Notes: a model not told the origin generated them from the sequence alone. 64,000 nt of DNA from Branchipolynoe longqiensis (GCA_030323885.1 CM059199.1:39998590-40062589); one strand, 5' to 3'. Positions 1-10,330 are shown, numbered from the stretch's first letter. Program-made: numbers and translations.

Positions 1-496
1 GGAGCATGGAAGCGGCCGGCTATAAAGGCCGGGAGAGAGGGGGGGGGGGTGCGTAATGGTGCAGAGGGCGAGAGGGAGAGGGGGGGGGGGTCCTCCTCCC
101 CCGCCACGAATCACACGCAATGCAAGCATTACGACCAAGATGTGCCGATTAGTTTAATATAAATGCAATGCTAGATAAAAGATTCACATCTTAATTTTTA
201 ATATATATATATATATATACGTTTCAAATAGTAGTTGAAATGTGCTGAAACTAACAGATTCCATAGCTGCACTCACTGCTTCAACATGCGCCATGTTCTT
301 CGAGCAGGTTTGTTTTGCTTTTACGCATCCCACAAGGCACCGCACCGCTGGAATTATGAACCAGTCTATTGAAATCCCCCAAGGCAAGTAGCAAGAACCA
401 TGCTGTGAGTGATGGTGGTTAATGGTGCTTATTTGCACACACAGGTGGCGCCATATCCGGCGAGAACTGGAACTAGGGACGATGGGTATGGGGGTC
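1..496. other. Unassigned flank with G-rich tracts
   Basis: No gene or recognised repeat is seen. It holds purine and G runs at about 31-90 and a short TA run at about 200-220. Short reading frames here have no recognisable domain. Confidence 0.5.
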
Positions 497-635
497 GACG
501 TGTCTCACTTTTAGGCGAAACGTCGGGACACGTCGGGAAGGGATATGCGCGTGTTACGCACGCGTTAGGCGTGCTTCAGTACATGTCGGTACACTTTGAG
601 TGAGAGTGCCGGTGCCGGCACGCGTCGGCGCACGT

Positions 636-665
636 CGAGTGTTTTGTGCTTGCACAAAACTTTCG
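636..665. repeat. K-core palindrome in K1
   Basis: Inverted arms GTTTTGTGC and GCACAAAAC lie around a 2-base centre, with CGA.../...TCG outer ends. The same core is found in the Harbinger at 8548-8577. Confidence 0.75.
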
Positions 666-804
666 ATGCGTGCCGACACGCGCCAACGTGTGGGTGCGAC
701 CGTTACGGGGACGTTAGGCACATGTCGAGATCCGCTGGACGCCCTGGAATAACGTTATGCGAACGCCAAGCGTTAGGGTCGTGCCCACACATTGCGCCAA
801 AATG

Positions 805-868
805 TTGCTTTGTTGTTTTATGTTGTTTTATGTCCTAGCTACATCTAAGGTCATATCAGGACGGCGCG
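805..868 (-). mobile_element. SINE-A 3'-end fragment nested in K1
   Basis: Only the last ~60 bp of SINE-A is present, in reverse: TTTTATGTCCTAGC, then ACATCTAAGGTCATATCAGG. It interrupts the K1 word array and so is younger than K1. Confidence 0.6.
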
Positions 869-1062
869 CCAAACTTTTTTCTTTTTTTTCTCACACGCCG
901 ATATACGTTACCACAACGTTGGCTGCGCGCTACAAACACGCTGCGCTGACATCAAACTTTTTCCCAAACCGCTGAAAAGTTGGACGTGTCTTGACGCATT
1001 CAACTTATTTTGCGCGTTGGCGGCGCGCCGGCGAGAAGCGTCGTAATGTGACAGCCCCATAA

Positions 1063-1403
1063 AGCTGGGCACCACATTCAGCTTCATTTTAAAACAATTG
1101 TTTTACTTGTAAGATATAACCTTGTTTGCTTAACTGTAATCAATAACATCTTGTTTGTCTGGATGTGTGTTTGATTTCGACGTTACATGAGTAATGATCA
1201 ATTGGAATAAGATCTAAATTAAATAGTGAAATAGTTATTTTTTCAATTCTGACATGTGCGCAACATGGACAACTTCATAAGAACACAGATTTTGCTATTA
1301 ATTATGTCAAACGGTTTTGTTTTGCTATTATTTGGAAGGTTTTCATTTTTGGTTTTCATTTTCGGTTTCAATGTCACACTCTAGTGCCCAGTTTCAGAGA
1401 ATG
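1063..1403. other. Unassigned AT-rich stretch
   Basis: Nothing recognised; no second copy of this sequence was noticed in the window. Confidence 0.4.
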
Positions 1404-1406
1404 ACC

Positions 1407-1738
1407 GAGCATGGTGGCCTAATCGGGAGAGTGCAGGCCTCGCATGAGGAAGGTCGGGAATTCGGTTCCCGGCTGAGTCAAACCAATGACTTTTAAGATT
1501 TATACTTGTCACTTCCTAGCCTGGCGTTCGGCATTAATAGGTTAGGGCAAGGACTGGTTAGCTCAGTGTCAGGATAATGGGACTGAGTGGGATATCAGGT
1601 CATGGTGCCAGCAGCTATGATCTCCCAGTAGGGCAGCACTATAAAGTCACCATGAGTGCACACTGTCAAAAATCGGTACCCATCCAGATATAACCTGAGA
1701 TATTGCCAGGATGTAAAACTCCAACAACCAACCAACCA
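1407..1738 (+). mobile_element. SINE-A, full length
   Basis: A tRNA-like head has a box A-like segment (TGGCCTAATCGGGAGAGTGC) and a box B-like segment (GGTCGGGAATTCGGTTCCCG). It is followed by GAGTCAAACCAATGACTT, the body (CTAGCCTGGCG..., CTCAGTGTCAGGATAATG...) and a 3' end GCCAGGATGTAAAACTCC with an ACCA-rich tail. This is the reference layout for the other SINE-A copies. Confidence 0.85.
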
Positions 1739-1999
1739 GAGTATGACCCATAGCCATATAACTAGCTAACATATAGGAAGGTTGTGTTAAGTGAGGTATA
1801 AAGTACTTATGCAAATATTATTCATGTATGTAATTCTCTTGCTGTGTTATTTACTTGTTCTACTCGTCTCAAATACTCATGTAACCTCTTTTGATATGTT
1901 CTTTGGTAGTTTGGGTTACTGGAGGCTGGGGTGGTGCAGCCTGGACGGTGGGAGGTCTTCTTTCAAGCAGCTCCCTAATTTCCCCCCCCCCGTGGCCCC

Positions 2000-2721
2000 C
2001 AGGGCCCATATGCATGGAGCAGTGTTAACGGCGTGTGGTGTTATCCCTCTAACACAGGGTAGCTACCACCGGTTATCGGCGTCGTCGAGAACTATGTCAC
2101 GCCATATGCAAGGGCGCTTAAACTGTCAGAGTTAGCTAAACAAGAATATATTTATAGATTTGGGAAATCCCTCGATTCGACAATATTAATGTCGCCGCCT
2201 CTGCAGCGGCAGCGTTAATATTGCTTCGAATTTATGGTTAATTTGCTGAAATTTCACTTATTGCGTATGTAATTCTGTTAAATATGACAGCATTGAATAG
2301 ATTGAGACCCACACACGCACACTAACCGGCTGCGGCGACAGTATGTATATCGACGTTGATGCGGCAGCGGCGATTTGTTTACTTTACATTCGTCGATTCG
2401 ACAATATTAATATCACCGCCGATGCGGCGGCAGCGTTAATATCGCTTCGTTTTTAGGGTTAATTTAATGAAATTTCACTTATTGCGTATTTAATGCTGTT
2501 AAATATGATAGCATTGAATAGATTTGGGCTCCATCCTGACACTAACCTAACACTAACACCGCTGTAAACCTGCTATGGGCTGGGGTTAAAATCTTGGACT
2601 TTAAACTCATGGTGTTAGGCCTAACACTGCTCCATGCATAGTCAGTTTTCGGCGCTAAACCAGAAATCCCGCCCTAACCGCGGTTTGCCTCGCTAACACC
2701 GCTCCATGCATACGGGCCCTG
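2000..2721. mobile_element. R1: ~720-bp inverted-repeat element
   Basis: Ends are CAGGGCCCATATGCATGGAG on the left and its near-perfect inverse on the right. The interior holds paired blocks around CGACAATATTAAT...CGCCGCC...GCGGC...GTTAATAT, and CACTTATTGCGTAT. Two more copies are at 13149-13861 and 14641-15451. No protein is encoded. Superfamily not assigned. Confidence 0.75.
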
Positions 2722-2979
2722 GTGGTGCCTCACCCTGTTACCATCTTGCCTGAAATCACGGCGACCTGGTTCATCAGCTGCCCCCAGTCTTCCCACGTCC
2801 CCCCATGGTGCGCCGGGGAGTTTACCAGCGGATGGATCTTGCCCGTCAGTCCCTTGATTGGAGTCGTCTTTGTAAGGTGCACATGAAACAAAGAGAGAGA
2901 GAGACAACAGAAAGGAGTTAGGTTTGTTTGTTCGGTGGTTATTGGAGCAACTTTTTCTCTTTTTTTCTCTTGAAGATTT

Positions 2980-3292
2980 ATACTGCCTAGCAACTTCTGA
3001 GGTCATATCAAGGCTGGTACCGACTTATGACAGTGCGCACTCATGGCGACTTTATAGTGCTGCCCCACTGGGTGATAAGGCTGCCAGCACCATGACCTGA
3101 TATCCCACTCAGTCACAATATCCTGACACCGAGCCACCCAGTCCTTGTTCTACCCTAATAATGCTGAGCGCCTGGCTAGGAAGTGACAAGTATCAATTAT
3201 GTAAGGTATTGGTTTGATTCGACCGGGAATTCAACTCCCGACCTTCCGCACAGGAGGCTTGCGCTCGACCGATTCTGTCACCGCGTCTGGTC
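2980..3292 (-). mobile_element. SINE-A copy
   Basis: It runs in reverse from GAGGTCATATCAAGGCTGG through the body to a degenerate tRNA-like head ending near CACCGCGTCTGGTC. Confidence 0.8.
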
Positions 3293-3360
3293 AGGAGTTA
3301 GGTCATAGCTGTCAATTAAAGGGTTTTGGTCATAAAACATTATACTATAGTTCTGTGTAT

Positions 3361-3535
3361 CGGACGCGATGGTCGAATCGGTAGAGCGCAGACTTCCCAT
3401 GCACAAGGTCGGGAATTATAATCCCAGCCGAGTCAAACCAATGACTTTTAAAATTGATACTTGTCGCTACCAATGTTGCAAGTCATTGGTTTGACTCGGG
3501 CGGGATTCGAACTCCTGAGCTTCCACATGGGAAGA
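3361..3535. mobile_element. Two SINE-A heads back to back
   Basis: A plus-strand tRNA-like head (3361-3466; GGTCGAATCGGTAGAGCGC, then GAGTCAAACCAATGACTT) abuts an inverted head piece (about 3477-3535; AGTCATTGGTTTGACTCG). Both lack the SINE body. The pair probably formed by truncated insertion or rearrangement. Confidence 0.65.
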
Positions 3536-3589
3536 ACATTGGTATTACTACTGCTAGTAGTGGGCGGGAAACGAGGTTTGTTTTGCTCG

Positions 3590-3930
3590 TTTGTTGTTGT
3601 TTTACGTCCTACCAACATCTAAGGTCATAGCAGGGTGGGTACCCACTTGTGACAGTACGCACTCATTGCGACTTTATAGTGCTGCCCCACTGGGAAACCA
3701 GGCCACCAGCACCATGAGCTGATATCCCACTCAGTCACATTATCCGGACACTGAGCCAACCAGTCCTTGCTCTATCCTAATACTACCGAGGGCCAGGCTA
3801 GGAAGCGACAAGTATCAATTTTTAAGTCATTGGTTTGACTCGTCCAAGATTCGAACCCACATGGGTTCGGATCTCCCGATCTCCCAAAACAGGAGCCGGA
3901 CGCTCTACTCATTCGGCCACCCGATCTGGT
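3590..3930 (-). mobile_element. SINE-A copy beside the Harbinger
   Basis: It starts TTTTACGTCCTACC, continues ACATCTAAGGTCATAGCAGG and ends at a tRNA-like head near GCCACCCGATCTGGTC. It lies 35 bp outside the Harbinger target duplication. Confidence 0.85.
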
Positions 3931-3965
3931 CGGGGAAATGAGGTGAACAGAGAACTGACAGCTTA

Positions 3966-3990
3966 TGGGGCAGTCACACTACGACGTGTT
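3966..3990. repeat. Harbinger left terminal inverted repeat
   Basis: It begins TGGGGCAGTCACACTACGAC. The right end inverted gives the same sequence from GCAGTCACACTA onward with one C/T difference; the outermost four bases differ. Confidence 0.88.
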
Positions 3991-4417
3991 TTCCGGCGTG
4001 CCGTCAACGCGCTAAATTTATTCAACGCATCGAGAAATGTCAAACTTTTCGGCGTGTTTTGAGGAAACTCGACGCAGCGCAGCATGTTGGCAGCGTGTTG
4101 CTGGCGTGTTATTGGCATGCCGCCAACGTGTTGCGCGGGTGGAAAACAAAGAAACCGCCGCTGCTTGACCCACTTTCTAAAAAACGGCGCCGGGTACCCA
4201 CGGTTGTTATACGAAGTTGGCGGGTTGCAAGCGTGTTATCAATGTGTTATCGCCATGTTATCGGCGCGTTCCCAGTGCGTTACACGAAGTCGGCGGGTTG
4301 CAAACGTGTTATCAACGTGTCGTGGACGTGTTACGGGCGGGTTGCCGGAGCTCTATCGGCACGTCAAATGCGTGGGAAAGGCGCTTGACCATCGGGTTCC
4401 TAGATAGGGTGCTTTGA

Positions 4418-4425
4418 TATAAATA
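4418..4425 (+). promoter_or_regulatory. TATA box of the Harbinger DNA-binding gene
   Basis: TATAAATA lies about 100 bp upstream of the ATG at 4524, leaving room for a short 5' leader. The site is inferred from motif and position only. Confidence 0.6.
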
Positions 4426-4523
4426 GGGGTGCACTGCTGGTCTGCTTTCACTTCTTCACAAGCCACCCTACACTCCACATCTCTGTCTGCCAATATACTA
4501 ACTACAGTCAAGCTCCATCCATC

Positions 4524-6398
4524 ATGCCAGCAAAAAGAAACCCCCAGTTTGGCCAGGGCCGTGGCAAAGGCAAGGGGAGAAAGAGGATCTTTGAGGAGAA
4601 ATGTCAATCACCAGCACCATCCCCATCGCCATCTCCATCTCCACCACAAACTCCAGATTCTCCATCATCCCCGCCGTCACCATCTAGGCAGTCTGCCGAA
4701 AGTGGAGTGAGGCTCCAGGTTGAGGCCATGTCTCCAGCGCACCAGGGACACACATCGGACCAGGGACAAGTCGCGTCAACGTCCTCGCACCAGAAGCGAC
4801 ACAAGGCTGTGCGTAAATCAGATGAAAATCCCCTTCTCTGGAACATCCGGTTGACGGCTTACCGAAGAACGGATAAGAAGGCCAAGTTGTGGGACCAGCA
4901 GGCAGAGGTGATGGGGAGGACTGTTGCCCATCTTCAGGGGTGGTTTAAGTCCTTGTGCGACTGCAATACCAGATTACACAAGAAAAAGAGCAGCGACGGG
5001 GCCCCGGTGCTGACTGAGAGGGACGAATGGGTGCTGGAGAAATTCCAGTTCCTAAGTGCAGTCGTGAAACACCATCCAGAGCCATGCCGAAGTGTAAGTA
5101 TTATACATTTTACTGGAAATTGTGACTTCCGAGCGTGTGCATTCATTGCAGTATATGATGCATTAAATATAATCTATGAATTGTTTTTTTTTTCTGAAAA
5201 GGTTGTTATTGTGGTCGTGATAGTGTAAACGGTCATTTGTAATTATTTGTTACGCTTAATGATTACCATTGTTTTTTTGTTTTTTTCGGGTTTCTTAATT
5301 TGCCGAATGAACGAAATTGTAAATTCCAATTGTGTGCCTGTTTGTATTTACAATTGTCCTCAATACATATTATTCATGTCACTTAATCTGGTTTCTTAAT
5401 TGTGTCTTGCAGGTGTTTGCCATGATCGCCACGTCCTAGGGGGATCTAGGGGCTGCTGAGTCGGCCTGCGCTGACCTCCGCATCCCGAGTGACGATGAGC
5501 CCCCCAGCCGCCCACCACCAGTGCCACGAACCAGAGCCCAGGAGGACACTACCGTCCTGGCTAACCTACAACATTGCATGGCACGCTCGGGGGAGCTCCT
5601 GGAGAGGTTGCAGCCCACTGCAGCTCTGCAGATGACCGTTGAGGTGGTCTTCGGCAACTTCGTTCGGGACACGCTGATGACCATGACCAAGCTACAGGCG
5701 ACTAAGGCACGGATGGGCATATGCCACGCCCTCACAGAGGCCCTGGACGATGACACGGACAGTCAAGTCGCTTCAACCCATGTGGGGCCCCCTCGTGCCA
5801 GTCCGCATCGTCGGTCGCGTCCTCTAGTGAACTTTATCAGCCGCCTCCACACCAGTGGAGGCACTAAGCACCACAACCATCACCATGGGCCTCACAAATG
5901 GGTGACTACATGACCCAATACAGGATGCAGCCGTTGCTCCCTGCCGCCCAGCTCACCCACTAGCATCCGATGGGACCACCGCAGCCCCACCTGCCAGCCC
6001 AAGTACTGCCACCCCATGTACTCCCACATGGTATACAGCCTATCGTGTTTCCGCAGCATGCGATGGGTCAGCCTCCACGGGTGGGGGTGCAGGCAGCAAG
6101 CACTCCACTTCGACCAACAACACCTACAACACCAAGAGCACCGACACCACCCACAGCACTGACAGCACGCCCACCCACACCAAACGAACACAGCACCAGC
6201 ACTACAGTCGGGGCATGGGTTGACGCCCAAGCCGTGCTGACCCGGTCAACTACTCCAGTAGGGGACACTTCTATTAATTTGGTCAGCCTGTCGGCAATCT
6301 CCACGGGGTCCAATATAGACATTGAGGGGGAGGCGATGTTCCACACTCAACGTGCCAGCCCACTGGACACCCCCACACCAACAGACATTAACCAGTAA
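4524..6398 (+). pseudogene. Harbinger MADF-like DNA-binding protein, broken
   Basis: Exon 1 (4524-5093, 190 codons) starts MPAKRNPQFGQGRGKGKGRKR, has a Pro/Ser-rich spacer (about residues 28-55) and then a MADF/Myb-SANT-like domain (about residues 100-185; NPLLWNIRLTAYRR, then GWFKSLCDCNTRLHKKKS). In the family this protein partners the transposase and binds element DNA. A consensus donor (GTAAGTA, 5094) and an acceptor (TTGCAG, ending 5412) define a 319-bp intron in phase 0. Exon 2 has an in-frame TAG at codon 9 (5437-5439), needs a frame change near 5885-5913, and meets another TAG just before CATCCGATGGG. The Pro/Thr-rich C-terminal part then continues to 6398. The copy is therefore defective unless splicing differs from my model. 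Confidence 0.8.
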
Positions 6399-6518
6399 TA
6401 CGTGGTGGTACATAAATGTATATAAATTGTTTCACCCTGTGTAAATATTGTATATATGTTGGTTTATAGGTATATTATTCTATTGTTGGTTCTTTGTTGA
6501 CATGTGTTCAGGTTTGTC

Positions 6519-6524
6519 AATAAA
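6519..6524 (+). promoter_or_regulatory. Poly(A) signal of the DNA-binding gene
   Basis: AATAAA lies 120 bp after the last in-frame stop, followed by a GT-rich stretch that could serve as the downstream element. Confidence 0.6.
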
Positions 6525-6536
6525 ATTGTCTGTATG

Positions 6537-6650
6537 TGGGTGTTTTTGTGGTGTGTGTGTCAGTGGTATGTGTGTCTATGTGTGGGTATGTATGTGTGTA
6601 TGTGTGTGAGTCACAGACGGACAGAAAGACAGACAGACGGACGCCCTGAC
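6537..6650. repeat. GT/GACA-rich simple repeat between convergent Harbinger genes
   Basis: TGTGTG-type repeats grade into CAGACAGACGGACG-type repeats. The stretch separates the two poly(A) signals. Confidence 0.7.
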
Positions 6651-6760
6651 CGACACACCGATTGAAACACACAGACAGAGACACTTATACAGGTAGGCCA
6701 TTGAAAATAATAACAAAAATGTTAAGTATGGTTAGGTATCAACAACATATATTGAAACGT

Positions 6761-6766
6761 TTTATT
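6761..6766 (-). promoter_or_regulatory. Poly(A) signal of the transposase
   Basis: TTTATT on plus gives AATAAA on minus, 83 bp past the transposase stop. Confidence 0.6.
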
Positions 6767-6848
6767 CAAACCAACAGAATTATCAATTTTTTCAGTACAA
6801 GTTTCACAAAATATCATAAAGGACACAGATCAGAGTAAAAACACACCA

Positions 6849-8134
6849 CTAAATCATATTGTCCTGCCATGCAACGGCACCGCCTCCCGAGTTGGTCCAC
6901 TCCTTCAGGAGATTGCGCTGCTCTTTTCCAGCCCTGGACCCAGTGCTCATGGCAGCTACAGGAATGTGCACGTCAGGCAGGTTGTGGCCATCTCTCCATT
7001 GTCTGGGTATCACGGTGTGCTCTTCATTGTCCTCACGGTCCAGCTGCTGGTTCTGCAGGCCCGGATATCGCATCCGCATCATGTTGTGCAGCACCAGGCA
7101 AGCAGTCACGATTAACTTCACGGTGGAGGGGTGGTGCTGCATGGTGGTGAGGAGAACCTGGAACCGGTTGGCCAGGATGCCAAAAGCATTTTTGACCACT
7201 CGCCTAGCCCGCAAAATCCTATAATTGAAAATCCTTTCTTCATTCGTCAAACCCTCCGGCTGTACGGTTTCATCAGTGTCGGTCGTAGGCCGAACGCATC
7301 GTCGCCGATGAGGTAGTATGGTACAGCGTTCTGCCCCTCCACGATACGTTCGCTGGCAGGGAAACCCAAATTACCTTCTTCAATGGCGGCCTTCAGCTTG
7401 CAAGCATTGTAAATCTGTGCATCTGATGCGGATCCGCAGCCACCAACATCTGCCCAGATGAATTTGTAATCCGCATCAACGAGGGCAAGGAGAACGATCG
7501 AGTAGAACCCCTTGTAGTTGTAATAAAGGGAGCCACTCTTTCGGGGACACCGGCACGCGATATGTTTGCCGTCTAGTGCTCCGCATGTGTGGGGGAAGTT
7601 CCACCTCAACATGAACTTGTCCGAGATGGCACGCCATCCATCACGAGTCGTGGGGCAGGTCATGGTGTCATCGATGTATTCATCGATGATTGCTTTGCAG
7701 ACCTCGCGCACAATTAGTGGTTGTGTGTTGTGGGGCACCCTCCACCCAAACTTCATGGATGCATAGGTGTTCCCAGAGGCGAGATGACGCAGAGTCAGTG
7801 CCAGCTTCAGGCCAGGCTCCAGGGGTTCTCGGTACGTTGTGTAGCGCTTTGTTATCCGCGGACCAACTCTGGCTAGGATGTCATCAAACATTGGCGGAGG
7901 CATCCGCATGAAGTTTGTGAAAGATGCCGGGTCTTCATTCCGTAGTTCCACCAGAAGCTGGTCGTAGATGCCGAACTGTCGCCGCCTCCGGATCCATGCT
8001 CTAACCCATTTTCTGGTCTGTCGACGTCCCTTGTTTCGTCTCAGATGATAAAGGAGTACTGCTTGAACATCATGCTCATGTTGCAGAATGGCTAGTTCGT
8101 ATTCGGCAACTTGGTTTGCAGGGACATCCATCAT
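6849..8134 (-). pseudogene. Harbinger DDE transposase, frameshifted, catalytic Glu replaced
   Basis: The first frame (8134-7247, 295 aa) starts MMDVPANQ and holds the first catalytic Asp in ALDGKHIACRCP (residue 188) and the second in the GSASDAQIYN block (Asp 238). It ends prematurely at PYSRRV. The next frame (from 7250) continues LTNEERIFNYRILRARRV, so a single-base loss in the GGAGGG run at about 7250-7256 explains the break. In family members the third acidic residue is Glu in RRVVENAFG; here the codon at 7191-7193 reads Lys (RRVVKNAFG), consistent with a G-to-A change. Total length is near the family norm (~430 aa). The protein would cut and join element ends in the nucleus; this copy should be inactive twice over. 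Confidence 0.9.
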
Positions 8135-8177
8135 CTCTCACGACATGAGCTGTACTGGCCAAAGAAGGAAATCCATA

Positions 8178-8192
8178 GCATTATATTCTCAA
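8178..8192 (-). promoter_or_regulatory. TATA-like box of the transposase
   Basis: On minus it reads GAATATAATG, about 45-55 bp upstream of the first ATG of the transposase. Motif-based guess. Confidence 0.35.
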
Positions 8193-8547
8193 AGCCAACA
8201 CGCTGACGACGCGTCCGCAGAACGCTGGTGCACCGCCGCCAACGCGCCACCAACATGTTCATACGCGCCAGCAACACATTCAGACACGCCAGCAACACAT
8301 CCACACGCGCCAGCAGCACGTTCAACCCGTCGAGAAGCGCTGGAGCAACGGCAATAACGCACCCCAAACCCATTGATGGAACGTTAACCACGCCGGGCCC
8401 GTCGCAAACGTGGGAAAATTCCATGATGTTGATCAACGTTTCTCAATGCGCTACAAGTGGGCCCCTACGCGCTGGTAATGCGTGTCAATGTCCTGCCAAC
8501 GTGCCCATAACGTGCTACGCAACCCGTCGGCGCGCATCGGCCAGCGT

Positions 8548-8577
8548 CGAAAGTTTTGTGCTTGCACAAAACTTTCG
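8548..8577. repeat. K-core palindrome in the Harbinger
   Basis: Perfect 14-base arms (CGAAAGTTTTGTGC and its complement) surround a 2-base centre, 190-220 bp inside the right end. It lies in the non-coding subterminal zone, upstream of the transposase. Related palindromes occur in K1-K5. Confidence 0.92.
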
Positions 8578-8741
8578 GCGCTGCCCGACGCGCGCTGACG
8601 CGCGCCGACGTGTTGCTTCAAACTCAACGTGTACCAACACACCGGTAACGTGTTTGTACCATGCCGGTAACGCGTATCGACGCGTTCCGACGTTTCACCC
8701 AAAAACCCAACACGTTCCCACGCGTTGTCCAACATTGGCGC

Positions 8742-8766
8742 AACACGTCATAGTGTGACTGCTCGA
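8742..8766. repeat. Harbinger right terminal inverted repeat
   Basis: Ends GTGTGACTGCTCGA, directly followed by TTA (8767-8769). Confidence 0.88.
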
Positions 8767-8769
8767 TTA

Positions 8770-9222
8770 ACAAGGAAGTAAAGGTCTAGTTAGTGACAAA
8801 GAGGTGTCGTGTCAAAGCTTGTTTTTTTCACAACATCTAAGGCCAAATAAAAAACAAGTTGGTGATCGTCCTTTTTTTATTACACAAATCCGGGTCGGGC
8901 GAGCAGTTTTGTTGGGGTTTCTTTCAGTTTTTTCATTTATAAATATATTCTCATTTCAAAATTTATTATATCATACAGGTTTAGAAGTTTCAATTTTGGA
9001 AAATCAAATATTTAAATGTTGTACCTTTTTGAGGCCTCCCGACATGTAAACCAACCATACAGTTGAATTGATGCTAGTCCGACAGATTTTTAACAGTTTA
9101 AAACAAATTTAAAGAAATTAAAAATCAGGGGCAGGCGATTTTTCAGTCACGGTGTAAAAATATATGTATTTTCGGTTAGGATTTATATATTGGCAAAGAG
9201 CATTACTATTCTTAGGCGATGG
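8770..9222. other. AT-rich stretch with repeat U at its start
   Basis: A segment at about 8836-8925 (GGCCAAATAAAAA...GGTGATCGTCCTTTT...CGGGTCGGGCG) recurs at 21027-21115, so it is a dispersed repeat (U). The rest is not recognised. Confidence 0.5.
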
Positions 9223-9870
9223 AGTGGGGATCAGGATTATGTAAAAGAAAAGCAATGGGTGCCCCACTCGCGGTGTGACATAAGCGCCTATGTGGAAAAT
9301 GTGATAACAGATAGCGACTGAGATTGTGATGTGATGTTCATACTTAAGAGACAGTTAATGATTAGTGAAATGCCCCCTCCATGCACCAGAAAGAATGCAA
9401 GTGGAGAGGAATGGCCTTTTTAATATATGTTTATTGTAACTGTCTGCAACTACCTGTTACCATGGGGCCGATGGGCAAGCACACCCAGCCATCCTGCATA
9501 CATTATGGACACCACCTGCAGCTGGGGTTGAGTGACAGCTGCCCCCTATTAGGGCATCGCCCACCCAGACTGTGGAGAGTGTCTGATTGGCTGGTTTTGT
9601 GAGCCCAGTCACCTGCATTCCTTATACCTGACACACAGACCCCACTCTAGGCACTCTTGTCCAGGACTCCAGACACTCTTGTCTGAGACTCCACTTTCTA
9701 CACCTAAATTAGCTGCAGCTACTTGTCTTCCTTTCTTCCTTATGAGATTGTTGAGAGTAAAGACTGGTGGGAACTGACAGACAGTTGTCAGAACACACCT
9801 GGGGAGAGTGGTGATACTAGGGGCTCTGACGGCCGAGTCTCCTAATATTACAACGGGTGAGGACGATCAG
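9223..9870 (+). mobile_element. L1: LTR-like repeat
   Basis: Aligns by eye over about 600 bp to the reverse complement of 27655-26991. Shared blocks include CCCACTCGC.GTGTGACA, CCCTCCATGCACCAG, GGCAAGCACACCCAGCC, TCTGATTGGCTGG, GAGCCCAGTCACC and a CTGACAGACAGTTGTCAG hairpin. A TG start and late poly(A)-like motif suit a solo LTR, but no PBS or polypurine tract is convincing. Confidence 0.4.
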
Positions 9871-10083
9871 CATTGGGTGGGGTGGGGGGGGGGGGGTGGG
9901 GGGGTGGGGGGGGGGGGGGTGCTAGGGGTATATCAGGACTCGTGTCTAAGAAATTTACCAAGAATACCATTACTTGACCACCCACTATTATTCAATTTAC
10001 GCAATGAGTTAAAAACAATGCAACAGATTGAGAATGTGACACTAATATTTTGTTTATGTATTGGTGTTCTACATTCTATGGTC
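9871..10083. other. G-run and unassigned sequence
   Basis: A long G tract (about 9879-9920) is followed by AT-rich sequence with an unrecognised reading frame. Confidence 0.4.
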
Positions 10084-10330
10084 TTCTCTGTGGCGGAGTG
10101 GTTAGAGTGTCTGACTTATTTCTAGGTCAGACTCCTAATCTGAAGATCAGTGGTTCAATTCCCTTTGCCCCCACCTCTGGCAATTAGGATTTCCAACTGC
10201 TGTGTATAACTTACAGCGTCATCAAAGGCCAGTTGCTCTCATACCATGTCTATGTGGTGTGGTGTGGGAGCTTGTGGTCGGTAAAAGCGTAGGCTCAGGC
10301 TTTCTATCGACAAACTGTATAATGGTGAAA
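10084..10330 (+). mobile_element. SINE-B copy
   Basis: A tRNA-like head (TCTGTGGCGGAGTGGTTAGAG, then GATCAGTGGTTCAATTCCC, with a long variable-arm-like insert) is followed by GTATAACTTACAGCGTCATC and a body ending CAGGCTTTCTATCGAC. The head resembles a class II tRNA. Further copies are at 17150, 36864 and 54257 on minus. Confidence 0.75.

Larger units (their letters stand above)
497..1059. mobile_element. K1: non-autonomous Harbinger-type element, left end truncated
   Basis: The right end reads, on the minus strand, TGGGGCTGTCACATTACGAC and is followed by TAA (1060-1062), the expected 3-bp Harbinger target. The body is rich in GTCG, ACGCGT and CGTTA words and carries the palindrome at 636-665. 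The stretch from about 497 aligns by eye to the inverted right subterminal zone of the full Harbinger at 3966-8766 (both have GTGAAACGTCGG-like and GTACA.GTTGAG-like blocks), so K1 is a relative of it. No left terminal repeat is visible, so the left edge is approximate. A SINE-A tail piece is nested at about 805-868. Confidence 0.65.
3966..8766. mobile_element. PIF/Harbinger DNA transposon, complete ends, inactivated genes
   Basis: The 4.8-kb element is bounded by TTA on both sides (3963-3965 and 8767-8769), the 3-bp target typical of PIF/Harbinger. The terminal repeats are TGGGGCAGTCACACTACGAC (left) and, inverted, TCGAGCAGTCACACTATGAC (right). It has two convergent genes: a MADF-like DNA-binding protein on plus (4524-6398) and a DDE transposase on minus (8134-6849), the usual Harbinger pair. 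Both are disrupted. Between the left end and the first gene, and between the transposase start and the right end, lie ~500-600 bp of degenerate ACGCGT/GTGTTA/CGCCAAC words. A long palindrome sits at 8548-8577. Confidence 0.93.

Noticed and set aside
4604..4846. Minus-strand frame rich in Asp/Gly opposite the MADF gene
   Set aside because: Shadow of the Pro/Ser-rich coding spacer.
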